A DNA stretch of 64,000 nucleotides from Chlamydia crocodili (GTDB lineage: Bacteria > Chlamydiota > Chlamydiia > Chlamydiales > Chlamydiaceae). Both the position numbers and the translations under genes were made by a program. The stretch is from positions 204,113 through 268,112 of the forward strand of contig NZ_CP060791.1 in the NCBI RefSeq assembly GCF_018343815.1. Direction: 5' to 3'. The first letter of the stretch is position 1. Each line of letters opens with the position of its first letter. Below, one piece after another: positions 19,196 through 27,209 of the stretch. The notes under the pieces are model-generated. The model searched no databases. It worked only from the letters and a program-made list of their open reading frames with translations, and was not told where the DNA came from.

Positions 19196-21028
19196 ATGAA
19201 AAAAAAGTTTTTATGTTACTTTCTAACTATTTCGCTTTTAATTTTGTTTTGGGAATTTTTCGCTAAAAATAACGCATCATTTGCCTTTCTCTGTCCACCA
19301 CCATCAAAAATAGCGGCGAATTTTTCAGATTCTATGAATCTTATTCTTTCTTCTTCCTGGTATACTTTGCGAGGTATTTTAGGGGGATTCTTTTTAGCAC
19401 TATTATTGTCGATAGGATTAGTAATTCTTATGCTGACCTATAAGCCAGCGAAAGATCTGCTAAATCCATTTTTCATACTGGTACAATGCACTCCTATGTT
19501 CACCCTAGCACCGTTAATTGTGCTATGGTTTGGTTGGGGATTAAATGCTGTTATTGTCCCTACAGCACTTACGGTCTTTTTCCCATTAACGATAACGATC
19601 TATCAAGGAATCACATCTACTCCTGAAGAACTCTTAGAACAATTTATTTTACATCAAGCAACGAAGAGACAAATTTTCATTAAGCTACGTCTCCCTTACG
19701 CTCTTCCTCATATATTTTCCGGATTAAAAATTGCTATGGGATCCGCGGGATTCGCTGCTATTGCTGGCGAATGGGTAGCTTCACAGTCTGGTCTGGGTAT
19801 TCTCATTCTTGAAAGTCGAAGAAACTACGATATGGAAATGACCTTTTCAGGATTATTTGCCTTAACAACGGTAACCTTTATCCTATTTCAATCGATTTTA
19901 CTAAGCGAAAAACTTACTTTTGCTTTATTTCGTATAGAGAAGACAACGAAGAAATTTAGATTGCCGAATAAAAAATTCGCTTTCCTACTTATCCCTTTGC
20001 TTATCCTACCTATATGGAAAGTCAGAACTAAACAAATAAACCCAAGTAACCTCACCCCCATAACTATACTTTTAGATTGGACTCCTAATCCTAACCATAT
20101 TCCTCTATATGTAGGAGTTTCTAAAGGATTTTTCCGTAATCAAGGTATAGATTTACATATTCAAAAAAGTACAGATACTGGTGCTGTTATTCCTCATGTT
20201 CTATTTGAACAAGTAGACTTGACTCTCTATCACGCCCTTGGAGTAATAAAAACTTCTCTTCAAGGAGCCCCTGTACAAATAGTGGGGTCTTTAATTGATT
20301 CCACTCTACAAGGATTTATCTACAGAAAAGAAGATAATATTTCAAAATTTGAAGACTTAAATAATAGGGTATTAGGTTTTTGTCTAAACAACTCGAGAGA
20401 CCTTTCCTGTCTATTAGAAACGTTGCGTCTACACGGAGTTGTTCCCTCAGACGTAAGAAATGTAAGCTCCGATTTAATCTCACCAATGTTATTGAAAAAA
20501 ATCGATTTCCTCTATGGAGCTTTTTATAATATTGAAGGTGTTAAACTAGATACTCTAGGAATGCCCGTGGGCTGTTTCCTCTCCGACTCCTATGGGCTTC
20601 CTACAGGCCCTCAGCTTCTCTTATGTGGGAAAAAAGATACAAAAGCCACATCTCCTGAAGTTGTTGAAGCTATACAAATAGCCCTTCAACAAAGTATTGA
20701 TTATTGTAAAAAATATCCTAAAAAAGCTTTTCAAGCTTATCTTAAAGCAACACCCGATACACCTAAAATTGTTAAAGACGAAGTTCTTCAATGGGAAGCC
20801 ACTCTTCCTCTATTTGCAAAATCTCAAGAACCCTTAAGTCAAGAATTAGGGAATACCTTACTACAAGCTATAGTACATCGTTATCCAAACTTTGCAGATA
20901 AGGTCAGCAATTTTTCTCTAAATCAGATATACCCGTCTAATTCACAGGTTTGCCAGGATGAGAAAACACATGAGCAAGCCGAGATAATACATCTCGAAGT
21001 ACTTCCATCGGTTTCTGGTCAGCACTGA
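19196..21028 (+). CDS. ABC importer: permease fused to NMT1/THI5-like binding domain
   Basis: A 610-residue fusion. Residues 1-250 are an ABC permease with about six membrane segments and a degenerate EAA loop near 145-170 (EQFILHQATKRQIFIKLRLP). Residues 261-274 form another membrane anchor. Residues 287-600 are a periplasmic-type binding domain of the NMT1/THI5 (ThiY) family: ILLDWTPNPNHIPLYVG then SKGFFRNQGIDL. The WTPNPNH signature is typical of proteins binding the thiamine pyrimidine moiety, so thiamine-precursor uptake is a likely role (inference). No ATPase gene is adjacent. Corresponds to CT854 (yzeB). Its last 92 bases overlap the convergent kinase gene. Confidence 0.83.
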   Translation: MKKKFLCYFLTISLLILFWEFFAKNNASFAFLCPPPSKIAANFSDSMNLILSSSWYTLRGILGGFFLALLLSIGLVILMLTYKPAKDLLNPFFILVQCTPMFTLAPLIVLWFGWGLNAVIVPTALTVFFPLTITIYQGITSTPEELLEQFILHQATKRQIFIKLRLPYALPHIFSGLKIAMGSAGFAAIAGEWVASQSGLGILILESRRNYDMEMTFSGLFALTTVTFILFQSILLSEKLTFALFRIEKTTKKFRLPNKKFAFLLIPLLILPIWKVRTKQINPSNLTPITILLDWTPNPNHIPLYVGVSKGFFRNQGIDLHIQKSTDTGAVIPHVLFEQVDLTLYHALGVIKTSLQGAPVQIVGSLIDSTLQGFIYRKEDNISKFEDLNNRVLGFCLNNSRDLSCLLETLRLHGVVPSDVRNVSSDLISPMLLKKIDFLYGAFYNIEGVKLDTLGMPVGCFLSDSYGLPTGPQLLLCGKKDTKATSPEVVEAIQIALQQSIDYCKKYPKKAFQAYLKATPDTPKIVKDEVLQWEATLPLFAKSQEPLSQELGNTLLQAIVHRYPNFADKVSNFSLNQIYPSNSQVCQDEKTHEQAEIIHLEVLPSVSGQH

Positions 21029-21587
21029 TACGAGAAATCTTATAAATAGGATAATGTTGAATGATGGCATCAATATCTTTTTGATACGATTGCAAACGTT
21101 TTTGCAATACTTCAATACCAACCTCATTAATTCTCCCCTTGCTATAAAGAGATTGTTGCGTACGCTCAAGCAATTTAGCTTCTTCATGCACCTCTAAAAT
21201 AATTACATGACGTACTGTAATATACGCATCTAAAAGCTTCGCCTGCCCTACCGTTCTTGGAAGACCGCTAATGAGCAGATCTTGACGATCTGGTAGAAAT
21301 TTCCCAGTAGCAACCAATCCTTGAACATAATAATTCCATACGGCAACAACATCTTCATCAGGAATCAAGGATCCAGAAACTGCATATTTATGAAAAAGTT
21401 GTCGAATAGGAGATCCTATAGGATAACAACGGAAAATATCACCAAGAGAAACATAAACCTGACTATCCCCATGAGCTATAAAATTTCCTAATAAATCTTT
21501 ACCAGCTCCGGGAGGACCAAATAAAAGAATGGAAGAGAAGGGTTTAGTATAAAGCTTTATGCTATCTGCTATCGATTCATCTATCAT
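20937..21587 (-). CDS. Divergent adenylate kinase-like nucleotide kinase
   Basis: A 216-residue protein following the adenylate kinase plan: P-loop GPPGAGK (24-30), VSLGDIFR (46-53), SGSLIPDEDVV (71-81), SGLPRTVGQA (108-117, for GFPRT) and KGRINEVGIEVLQKRLQSY (150-168, for the GRxDD lid/helix). It departs from the family at K30-D31-L32, where canonical enzymes have K-G-T. The lid is short. Activity as AMP kinase is likely but not certain. Chlamydiae also carry a canonical adk elsewhere (CT128 in C. trachomatis); I do not recall a gene like this at this site there. Confidence 0.72.
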   Translation of the reverse strand: MIDESIADSIKLYTKPFSSILLFGPPGAGKDLLGNFIAHGDSQVYVSLGDIFRCYPIGSPIRQLFHKYAVSGSLIPDEDVVAVWNYYVQGLVATGKFLPDRQDLLISGLPRTVGQAKLLDAYITVRHVIILEVHEEAKLLERTQQSLYSKGRINEVGIEVLQKRLQSYQKDIDAIIQHYPIYKISRISADQKPMEVLRDVLSRLAHVFSHPGKPVN

Positions 21588-21685
21588 AAGATAATTTAGC
21601 TACCGGTATAGTAATTTCCATGTTTCTCCATACTTTAGTTGATTACCTTGAAAAATAATAGCCTTAGCATATAAAAATTCTTCCC

Positions 21686-22294
21686 ATGGACACTATTTAT
21701 TTTTTATTACCCCAAGCTTGCATATTATTATTAGCGGCTGATACTTTAACTAATGTTTTAGTATTAAATCATGTTCTTGCTCGTTACTCTAGAAGGGAGC
21801 GCTTATCACTATTAGCTAGAGAAAGTGTATTTGCCCTCTTGAGTATGTTTGCTCTTTACGAGGCAGCTTTAGGCACTCTATATGTATTAAAAACTCCTCT
21901 ATGCGCAATACAGGTTGTTGGGGGTATTGCTGTCACTTTGACAGGAATGCGGGCTATTTTGAATTTAAATAGAGAAAATAGCTGGAAAGGCTTTACATCT
22001 CCCTCTGCTCTATCTTTGGTAACACCCATAGCATTGCCTCTTATGATTGGGCCTTCTTGGTTAGCAGCTTGCTGCATTTTAATAGGTAAACGCTATAGCT
22101 TCGCTTCTGTTTCTCTTATTCTCGTTCTTTCTTGGATCCTTATTTCTTTAGCAACGATTATCCTGCAAGTTTTTGTCGGCGGGGGAAAGGAAAAGGCTAA
22201 AGTACTCCTCGCTACACAAACGGTACTTGGCCTTTTCGCGACAATCGTAGGTACACAACTACTTATGTCTGGACTACAATTAGCCTTTTTATAA
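21686..22294 (+). CDS. MarC/YhgN-type integral membrane protein
   Basis: A 202-residue hydrophobic protein with six predicted membrane segments, of MarC (UPF0056) type: TLTNVLVLNHVL near the start, then a ...VVGGIAVTLTGMRAI... helix and the family-typical TPIALPLMIGPSW (residues about 112-124). Function of the family is unknown. It is followed after 13 bases by a second member of the same family, presumably in one operon. Probably equivalent to CT853. Confidence 0.8.
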   Translation: MDTIYFLLPQACILLLAADTLTNVLVLNHVLARYSRRERLSLLARESVFALLSMFALYEAALGTLYVLKTPLCAIQVVGGIAVTLTGMRAILNLNRENSWKGFTSPSALSLVTPIALPLMIGPSWLAACCILIGKRYSFASVSLILVLSWILISLATIILQVFVGGGKEKAKVLLATQTVLGLFATIVGTQLLMSGLQLAFL

Positions 22295-22307
22295 AAGAGA
22301 CGTTTTT

Positions 22308-22919
22308 ATGCTATTAACTCTGATTAATCTTAGCTTACTATTCTACGTGCTCTTTGATGCCCCAGGATCTGTTCCTGTTTTTGTGTCTTTATTGAAGCAT
22401 TACTCAGCAAAAAGGCAACAACGCATCATTCTTAGAGAATGCATCTTTGCTCTTGTTACCCTATTACTTTTTGTCACCTTTGGAAGAAAATTTTTTCAAT
22501 TTCTTGATATCTCCCTATATGCATTTCAATTCATTGGTGGGGTTTTATTGTTTTCAGTATCATTGAAAATGATGTTGGTACCCCCACCTATAGAATCGGA
22601 TTCATCCGAACCTCAATCAGAACCTATATTCTTTCCTCTAGCCTTCCCTGTAATCACCGGGCCAGCGGTTATTACCTCATTACTTAGCTATATGGAAGAA
22701 GATCTGTTTTCTAAAGAACTCATTCTTGGTGCTATGATTATCGCTTGGGTATTATCTGTATTCACTTTGTTAAGTTCGAGTTTCTTCAACCGCATTCTCG
22801 GGTCTTCCGGTTTAGTTGCCTTAGAAAGATTGTTCAGTATTGCCTTATTATTAATGTCTGCAAACCTCATGCTCAAAGGTATTTCAATAGCATTTAACAT
22901 AGGTTTTTATATTAAGTAG
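22308..22919 (+). CDS. yhgN: MarC/YhgN-type integral membrane protein, second copy
   Basis: A 203-residue membrane protein, closely similar in plan to the gene just upstream: LFDAPGSVPVFVSLL at the N-terminus, FQFIGGVLLFSVSLKMM in the middle and FPLAFPVITGPAVIT (near residue 105) as the family signature. Six membrane segments. It matches CT852, annotated YhgN. Substrate is unknown; old links of MarC to drug resistance were not upheld. The gap to map is 8 bases. Confidence 0.84.
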   Translation: MLLTLINLSLLFYVLFDAPGSVPVFVSLLKHYSAKRQQRIILRECIFALVTLLLFVTFGRKFFQFLDISLYAFQFIGGVLLFSVSLKMMLVPPPIESDSSEPQSEPIFFPLAFPVITGPAVITSLLSYMEEDLFSKELILGAMIIAWVLSVFTLLSSSFFNRILGSSGLVALERLFSIALLLMSANLMLKGISIAFNIGFYIK

Positions 22920-22927
22920 TGAATTAG

Positions 22928-23803
22928 ATGAAAAGAAACGATCCCTGCTGGTGTGGAAGCAAACGCAAGTGGAAACATTGCCACTATCCCCAGGCCCCTC
23001 AAGTATCTTGGGAACAACAAAAACAGTATTACGCGTCACAATATGACATTATTTTAAAGACTCCTGAGCAAATTGAAAAAATTCGTCATGCCTGTCAAGT
23101 TACTGCTCGCATCCTTGATGCTCTCTGTAAAGCATCTAAAGAAGGTGTAACTACAGAAGAGTTGGACAAACTTTCACGTCAATTACATAAAGAATATAAC
23201 GCAATCCCTGCACCTTTAAATTATGGATCTCCACCTTTTCCAAAAACAATTTGCACTTCACTTAATGAAGTAATTTGTCATGGGATTCCGAATGATATTC
23301 CTTTAAGGAACGGGGATATTATGAACATCGACGTTTCTTGTATTGTTGATGGATACTATGGTGATTGTAGTCGTATGGTCATGATCGGCGATGTCTCTGA
23401 TATCAAGAAACGCGTCTGTCAGGCATCTTTAGATTGTCTTAATGCAGCTATGTCCGTATTAAAACCTAATCTACCCTTATATGAAATTGGCGAAGCTATA
23501 GAAGCTTGTGCTGATACTTATGGATTTTCTGTGGTAGATCAGTTCGTAGGTCATGGTGTAGGAATAAAATTCCATGAAAACCCTTACGTGCCTCACTATA
23601 GAAACCGTAGTAATATACTCTTAGCTCCTGGAATGACATTTACCATAGAACCTATGATCAATGTTGGGAAGAAAGAAGGAATTATTGATCCAAGGAATCA
23701 TTGGGAAGCAAGAACTTGCGATAATCAGCCCAGTGCACAATGGGAGCATACTCTACTCATTACTGAGACAGGTTATGAGATACTAACTCTTCTAGAGAAG
23801 TAA
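22928..23803 (+). CDS. map: Methionine aminopeptidase type I with N-terminal SEC-C zinc motif
   Basis: Removes the N-terminal Met from nascent proteins. The 291-residue protein begins with a SEC-C-like zinc motif (DPCWCGSKRKWKHCH, residues 5-19), then a linker, then the pita-bread fold. The metal ligands line up with E. coli MetAP: D135 (NIDVSC), D146 (YYGDCSRM), H209 (VGHGVGIKFHE), E241 (FTIEPMIN) and E273 (QWEHTLLIT). The zinc motif may aid ribosome docking (inference from the family). Its 3' end overlaps the convergent coiled-coil gene by 44 bases. Confidence 0.96.
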   Translation: MKRNDPCWCGSKRKWKHCHYPQAPQVSWEQQKQYYASQYDIILKTPEQIEKIRHACQVTARILDALCKASKEGVTTEELDKLSRQLHKEYNAIPAPLNYGSPPFPKTICTSLNEVICHGIPNDIPLRNGDIMNIDVSCIVDGYYGDCSRMVMIGDVSDIKKRVCQASLDCLNAAMSVLKPNLPLYEIGEAIEACADTYGFSVVDQFVGHGVGIKFHENPYVPHYRNRSNILLAPGMTFTIEPMINVGKKEGIIDPRNHWEARTCDNQPSAQWEHTLLITETGYEILTLLEK

Positions 23804-25037
23804 TCTCTTCTTCTAAGCATTCTATATGCGCAAGAAGGTTTTGAATCATCTCAATATCTTTCATATCTGCAAAATTTAAGGTCATTTCCTCTTGTTTTTG
23901 TAAGGTAAGATAATCCTCACGAACTAAGAAAAGCTCTTTACGAACTTCTGCCAATGCTTCTGTCTTTTCAGCAAACTGTGCCTTTAGCTGTAAATACTTA
24001 TCCTTATAAGATTTGGACTCATCAGCAACAGGAGTTTTAACAAGAGCTTCTTGTTGATTCACAAGAGTATGTAATTGTATGAGTTCTTCATCCTTCTGAT
24101 TTAAAAGATTCTGAAACTCTTCCAATCGCGAGCGCAACTGATCTATTTCTTCGATATGAGATTTAAGACTATGACATTCATTTTCTAAGCTTTCTCTTAA
24201 TAGTTTTTCTTGAATAAGCTCATTTTCTAAGGATGACATCTTTTCGTCTTTTTCATGCAAAGCTCGGAGCCATAATTCGGTATCTTCACTTTTTTCTTCA
24301 CTATTAGAGAAAGTTTCTTTTCCAGATACCCAAGAAAACACAGAAGTAGTTTCATCCCCAGCTACAAGACGAACATATTCATTATGTAAGACAGCATAGT
24401 CTTCTAGCCAACTATTTTTCTGATCAGCAAGAATTTGCAAATCTAAAGCCATATGCTCCTGTTTCTTACAAGAATCTTGCAGCAAAGTTCGACATTCTTG
24501 AAGCTCAGATTCTAAAACATGAGCTCGTCTTTCTAAAAATTCACAGGCCATAGCTTTGTCGCGAACTGCTTTATCATAAGATACTTGAATCTCAGCATAT
24601 TGATTCGACATCTGATCGTATTTTTGTTTTTGTTCCTCATTTTCTTCGTCGATAAGGGATATACTGAAAACAAAAATTCCCCAAGATAATAAAAAGGCTG
24701 TAGATAGACCTAAAGCCCATAATAATGAAGAACAAGTAGCAATATGCTTATAGTAGTATACGAATAGAAATAAACAAGAAACTACACCATATCCCCAAAA
24801 ACGGAAATATACGGAAGCAACTAACGCTAAAGCAGAAAAACACATCATCAATAAAAGTAAAGCTGTGTCCACAATAGAAGCACAACCTAATCCACCAAAA
24901 ATCAAAACTACAGATGATAGAAATACCCACTCTATTGAGAAAGATCTACATCTACCCAACAAAGTTTCCCACCTAAATCCTTGATAGACTTTCTGATAAA
25001 GATGCTTATTAAAAACGTGCATGGCCTCAAATCCCAT
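23760..25037 (-). CDS. Inc-like membrane protein with long coiled coil (CT850 family)
   Basis: A 425-residue protein. Residues 36-128 hold about four hydrophobic segments (SSVVLIFGGLGCASIV, ALLLLMMCFSALALVASV, VVSCLFLFVYYY, and a segment ending FSISL). Residues 130-425 are almost continuous coiled coil rich in Glu, Leu and Lys. A bilobed hydrophobic region plus coiled coil is the pattern of inclusion-membrane proteins. The position corresponds to C. trachomatis CT850, which has been reported to localise to inclusion microdomains and bind the dynein light chain DYNLT1. AGGAG lies 9 bases before the ATG. Membership in that family is by synteny and architecture. Confidence 0.75.
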   Translation of the reverse strand: MGFEAMHVFNKHLYQKVYQGFRWETLLGRCRSFSIEWVFLSSVVLIFGGLGCASIVDTALLLLMMCFSALALVASVYFRFWGYGVVSCLFLFVYYYKHIATCSSLLWALGLSTAFLLSWGIFVFSISLIDEENEEQKQKYDQMSNQYAEIQVSYDKAVRDKAMACEFLERRAHVLESELQECRTLLQDSCKKQEHMALDLQILADQKNSWLEDYAVLHNEYVRLVAGDETTSVFSWVSGKETFSNSEEKSEDTELWLRALHEKDEKMSSLENELIQEKLLRESLENECHSLKSHIEEIDQLRSRLEEFQNLLNQKDEELIQLHTLVNQQEALVKTPVADESKSYKDKYLQLKAQFAEKTEALAEVRKELFLVREDYLTLQKQEEMTLNFADMKDIEMIQNLLAHIECLEEEITSLEELVSHNLSQ

Positions 25038-25049
25038 ACAAGAATACTC

Positions 25050-25235
25050 CTAAGACTCTTCCAGAGAATCTTGAGCTTTAGTTAATAAATAGCTAATTAC
25101 AGCAGGATCCCCTTCATAGGTCATCTCTACTTTCATCTTGCCATCTGAAGACGCATGCCCACAAGTCACCAGTACATAAGCACTCACATCCTCATCGAAA
25201 GTTCCTGTACTGTCATCACATTCGTTTTCAGACAC
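25050..25235 (-). CDS. Small acidic protein, unknown function (CT849.1 position)
   Basis: A 61-residue acidic protein (MSENECDDSTGTFDEDVSAY start) with no membrane segment. It lies 12 bases upstream of the coiled-coil Inc-like gene on the same strand, so both are probably one transcript. AAGGAAG precedes the ATG. I recognise no family. C. trachomatis has a small gene (CT849.1) in this place. Confidence 0.65.
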   Translation of the reverse strand: MSENECDDSTGTFDEDVSAYVLVTCGHASSDGKMKVEMTYEGDPAVISYLLTKAQDSLEES

Positions 25236-25502
25236 TTCCTTCTCCTCTCTAGCTAAAGGTCCCTATTTCCAATCGAGTGATCTCTCATTCATCGATTGAT
25301 AACAAGTCCTTTATTTTCTTTAGAAACTCTAAATTTTAGAGATCAAAACTTTTTTACTTTCCTTGTAAAATTTTTTAATTCTATTTGTTGCTAAAGGAAA
25401 ACAACTTATTAAACAAACCAATTATTAATTGAATTTATTATTTAATAAAACGCTTTGTTTATTGGTAAAATAAAACTAAACAAAACCAAAAATTTTTCCA
25501 TT

Positions 25503-26006
25503 ATGACAGTACAACCTATAAGCACCACATCTACAGCTTCGATAGCAACTAGAGAAGCGACGCAGGCTGCTCAACTTCCCCCTCTGGATCCATTAAACAC
25601 ACCTCCTATTGGCGCATTGCTTTTTAGCATTTACGAGCTTCTTTTACAAGCGATTGAAATTCGACAACAAACAGTTCTGACTCAATCACAACAATTAAAT
25701 GATAATACTAATATTCAACAACAATTAAACCAAGCAACTAATCAAATCAAATTTGCTGTAGTAGGTGCTGGGGGTAAAGAAGACGAAATTACCCGAGTAC
25801 AAAACCAAAACCAAAACTACTCCGCTCAAAGATCAAACATCCAAGACGAATTAGTAACTGCTCGACAAAATGGACAAATTATTCTCTCACACGCATCTAC
25901 GAACATTAACATCATCCAACAACTAGCTTCTCAAGACTCCTCATTCTTAAAAACGACAAGTTCCATTGGAAGTACAGTAAACCAACTCAATAAACCTCCT
26001 TCATAA
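25503..26006 (+). CDS. Gln/Asn-rich probable type III effector (CT849 position)
   Basis: A 167-residue protein starting MTVQPISTTSTASIAT. I use the ATG at 25503: the longer frame from 25455 needs a TTG start and adds a Lys/Asn-rich leader unlike its neighbours. Neither start has a good Shine-Dalgarno. The Ser/Thr-rich N-terminus suits a type III signal. A hydrophobic helix lies at about 37-55 (GALLFSIYELLLQAIEI) and a Gln/Asn-rich helical tail ends with NINIIQQL. It is the first of three tandem paralogues. C. trachomatis CT849 has been reported as a type III substrate in a Yersinia assay. Confidence 0.72.
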   Translation: MTVQPISTTSTASIATREATQAAQLPPLDPLNTPPIGALLFSIYELLLQAIEIRQQTVLTQSQQLNDNTNIQQQLNQATNQIKFAVVGAGGKEDEITRVQNQNQNYSAQRSNIQDELVTARQNGQIILSHASTNINIIQQLASQDSSFLKTTSSIGSTVNQLNKPPS

Positions 26007-26056
26007 GCAAGTAGGAAAACAACTTAAAGTTAATCGAAGAAAATAGGTAGGAAATT

Positions 26057-26575
26057 ATGTGGTTCTCTTCTCCAGCACTTCAAACCAGCCCTAGAGCCGC
26101 TATTGACATTCCCGGAACATCTATTACAGGTGGACCCAATACAGCAACAGCTGACGAAATTATTGCAAAATTTGCTAAAGATTCCAACCCACTGATTATT
26201 ACCGTGTATTATGTATACCAGTCTGTACTGGTTGCTCAGGACAACTTATCTATTATCGCTCAAGAACTTCAGTCTAATGCTTCTGCTCAAACTTTTTTAA
26301 ACAACCAAGAAGCTTTATACCAGTATGTAACTATCCCTAAGAATAAATTAAATGATAACTCATCAGCATTTTTACAGGATGTTCAAGCAACCAACCAAGC
26401 TGTTGGAGCTTCTCGACAAGCACTGCAAAACCAGATTTCAGGACTAGGAAATGGTTCTCAAGTGATTTCAAGTAACTTGAATACTAACAACAACATTATC
26501 CAACAGTCCTTACAAGTAGGTCAGGCTTTAATTCAAACGTTCTCACAAATTGTGAGTTTGATAGCAAACATTTAA
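26057..26575 (+). CDS. Gln/Asn-rich probable type III effector (CT848 position)
   Basis: A 172-residue protein built like its neighbours: polar N-terminus, a hydrophobic helix at about 50-65 (PLIITVYYVYQSVLVA), and a Gln/Asn/Ser-rich helical second half with RQALQNQISGLGNGSQV and NNNIIQQSL that lines up with the upstream protein. AGGA precedes the ATG. The gap to the next paralogue is 19 bases, so the three form one operon. No enzymatic motif is visible. Function unknown; secretion is inferred from family and context. Confidence 0.75.
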   Translation: MWFSSPALQTSPRAAIDIPGTSITGGPNTATADEIIAKFAKDSNPLIITVYYVYQSVLVAQDNLSIIAQELQSNASAQTFLNNQEALYQYVTIPKNKLNDNSSAFLQDVQATNQAVGASRQALQNQISGLGNGSQVISSNLNTNNNIIQQSLQVGQALIQTFSQIVSLIANI

Positions 26576-26594
26576 TCTTAAGGAACTTAGCATA

Positions 26595-27125
26595 ATGAGC
26601 ATCCAATCTATAGCATCAAACGTTGATAAAGTCCCAACAGTTGTTCCTCCAAGTACAAAAGTTGTCCCCGATAGTATTGTAATTAACAAACCCTCGGCTA
26701 TCTATTTTTGTATTTCTGTGATGCTACAATTATCCACATCAACTACAGAATTTGGGAAATCCATTATGGCAGTGCTACAAGACAATACGGTGGCACAACA
26801 AAAGAAAACAAAAGAACTTATCAACTTGCCTTTGTTGAAAGTTCCTGATCTTCAAAAAGCTGATAATTTCAATCAAGATAAGCCCGAGTATAAAAACCAA
26901 ACGGAAATTCAAGCTTATCAAACATCGAATCAGCAAATTACTGCTAACCGACAGTTAATCCAACAAGAGCTTTCTGCTGCACAACAAAGAGCTCAAGCAA
27001 ACCAAAAAGCTGTAAATGCCACGTCTACGGAGTCTATGAAGTTATTGCAAGCAACTAATGCTCTCCTATCTTCATTAAAAGAATATACTATTAAAGCAAA
27101 TCTAACGACATCTCCGTCTGATTAA
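26595..27125 (+). CDS. Probable type III effector (CT847 family)
   Basis: A 176-residue protein, third of the tandem set. Ser/Val/Pro-rich N-terminus, a hydrophobic helix at about 35-50 (AIYFCISVMLQLSTSTT), then a Gln-rich coiled-coil half with RQLIQQELSAAQQRAQ aligned to the other two. AAGGA lies upstream of the ATG. C. trachomatis CT847 in this position has been reported as a type III secreted protein that interacts with host GCIP (CCNDBP1). Whether that activity holds here is not shown by the sequence. Confidence 0.76.
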   Translation: MSIQSIASNVDKVPTVVPPSTKVVPDSIVINKPSAIYFCISVMLQLSTSTTEFGKSIMAVLQDNTVAQQKKTKELINLPLLKVPDLQKADNFNQDKPEYKNQTEIQAYQTSNQQITANRQLIQQELSAAQQRAQANQKAVNATSTESMKLLQATNALLSSLKEYTIKANLTTSPSD

Positions 27126-27209
27126 TTATTTAGATAAGGGCTTCTAATAAAACAATCCATGATCTAATATAAGGCATTACTGAAAAGAAAAGAATCAGGT
27201 AAAACCTCC

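Noticed and set aside
25327..25341. A 15-base palindrome CTCTAAATTTTAGAG upstream of the effector cluster.
   Set aside because: Short and AT-rich; easily due to chance, with no promoter element clearly placed beside it.
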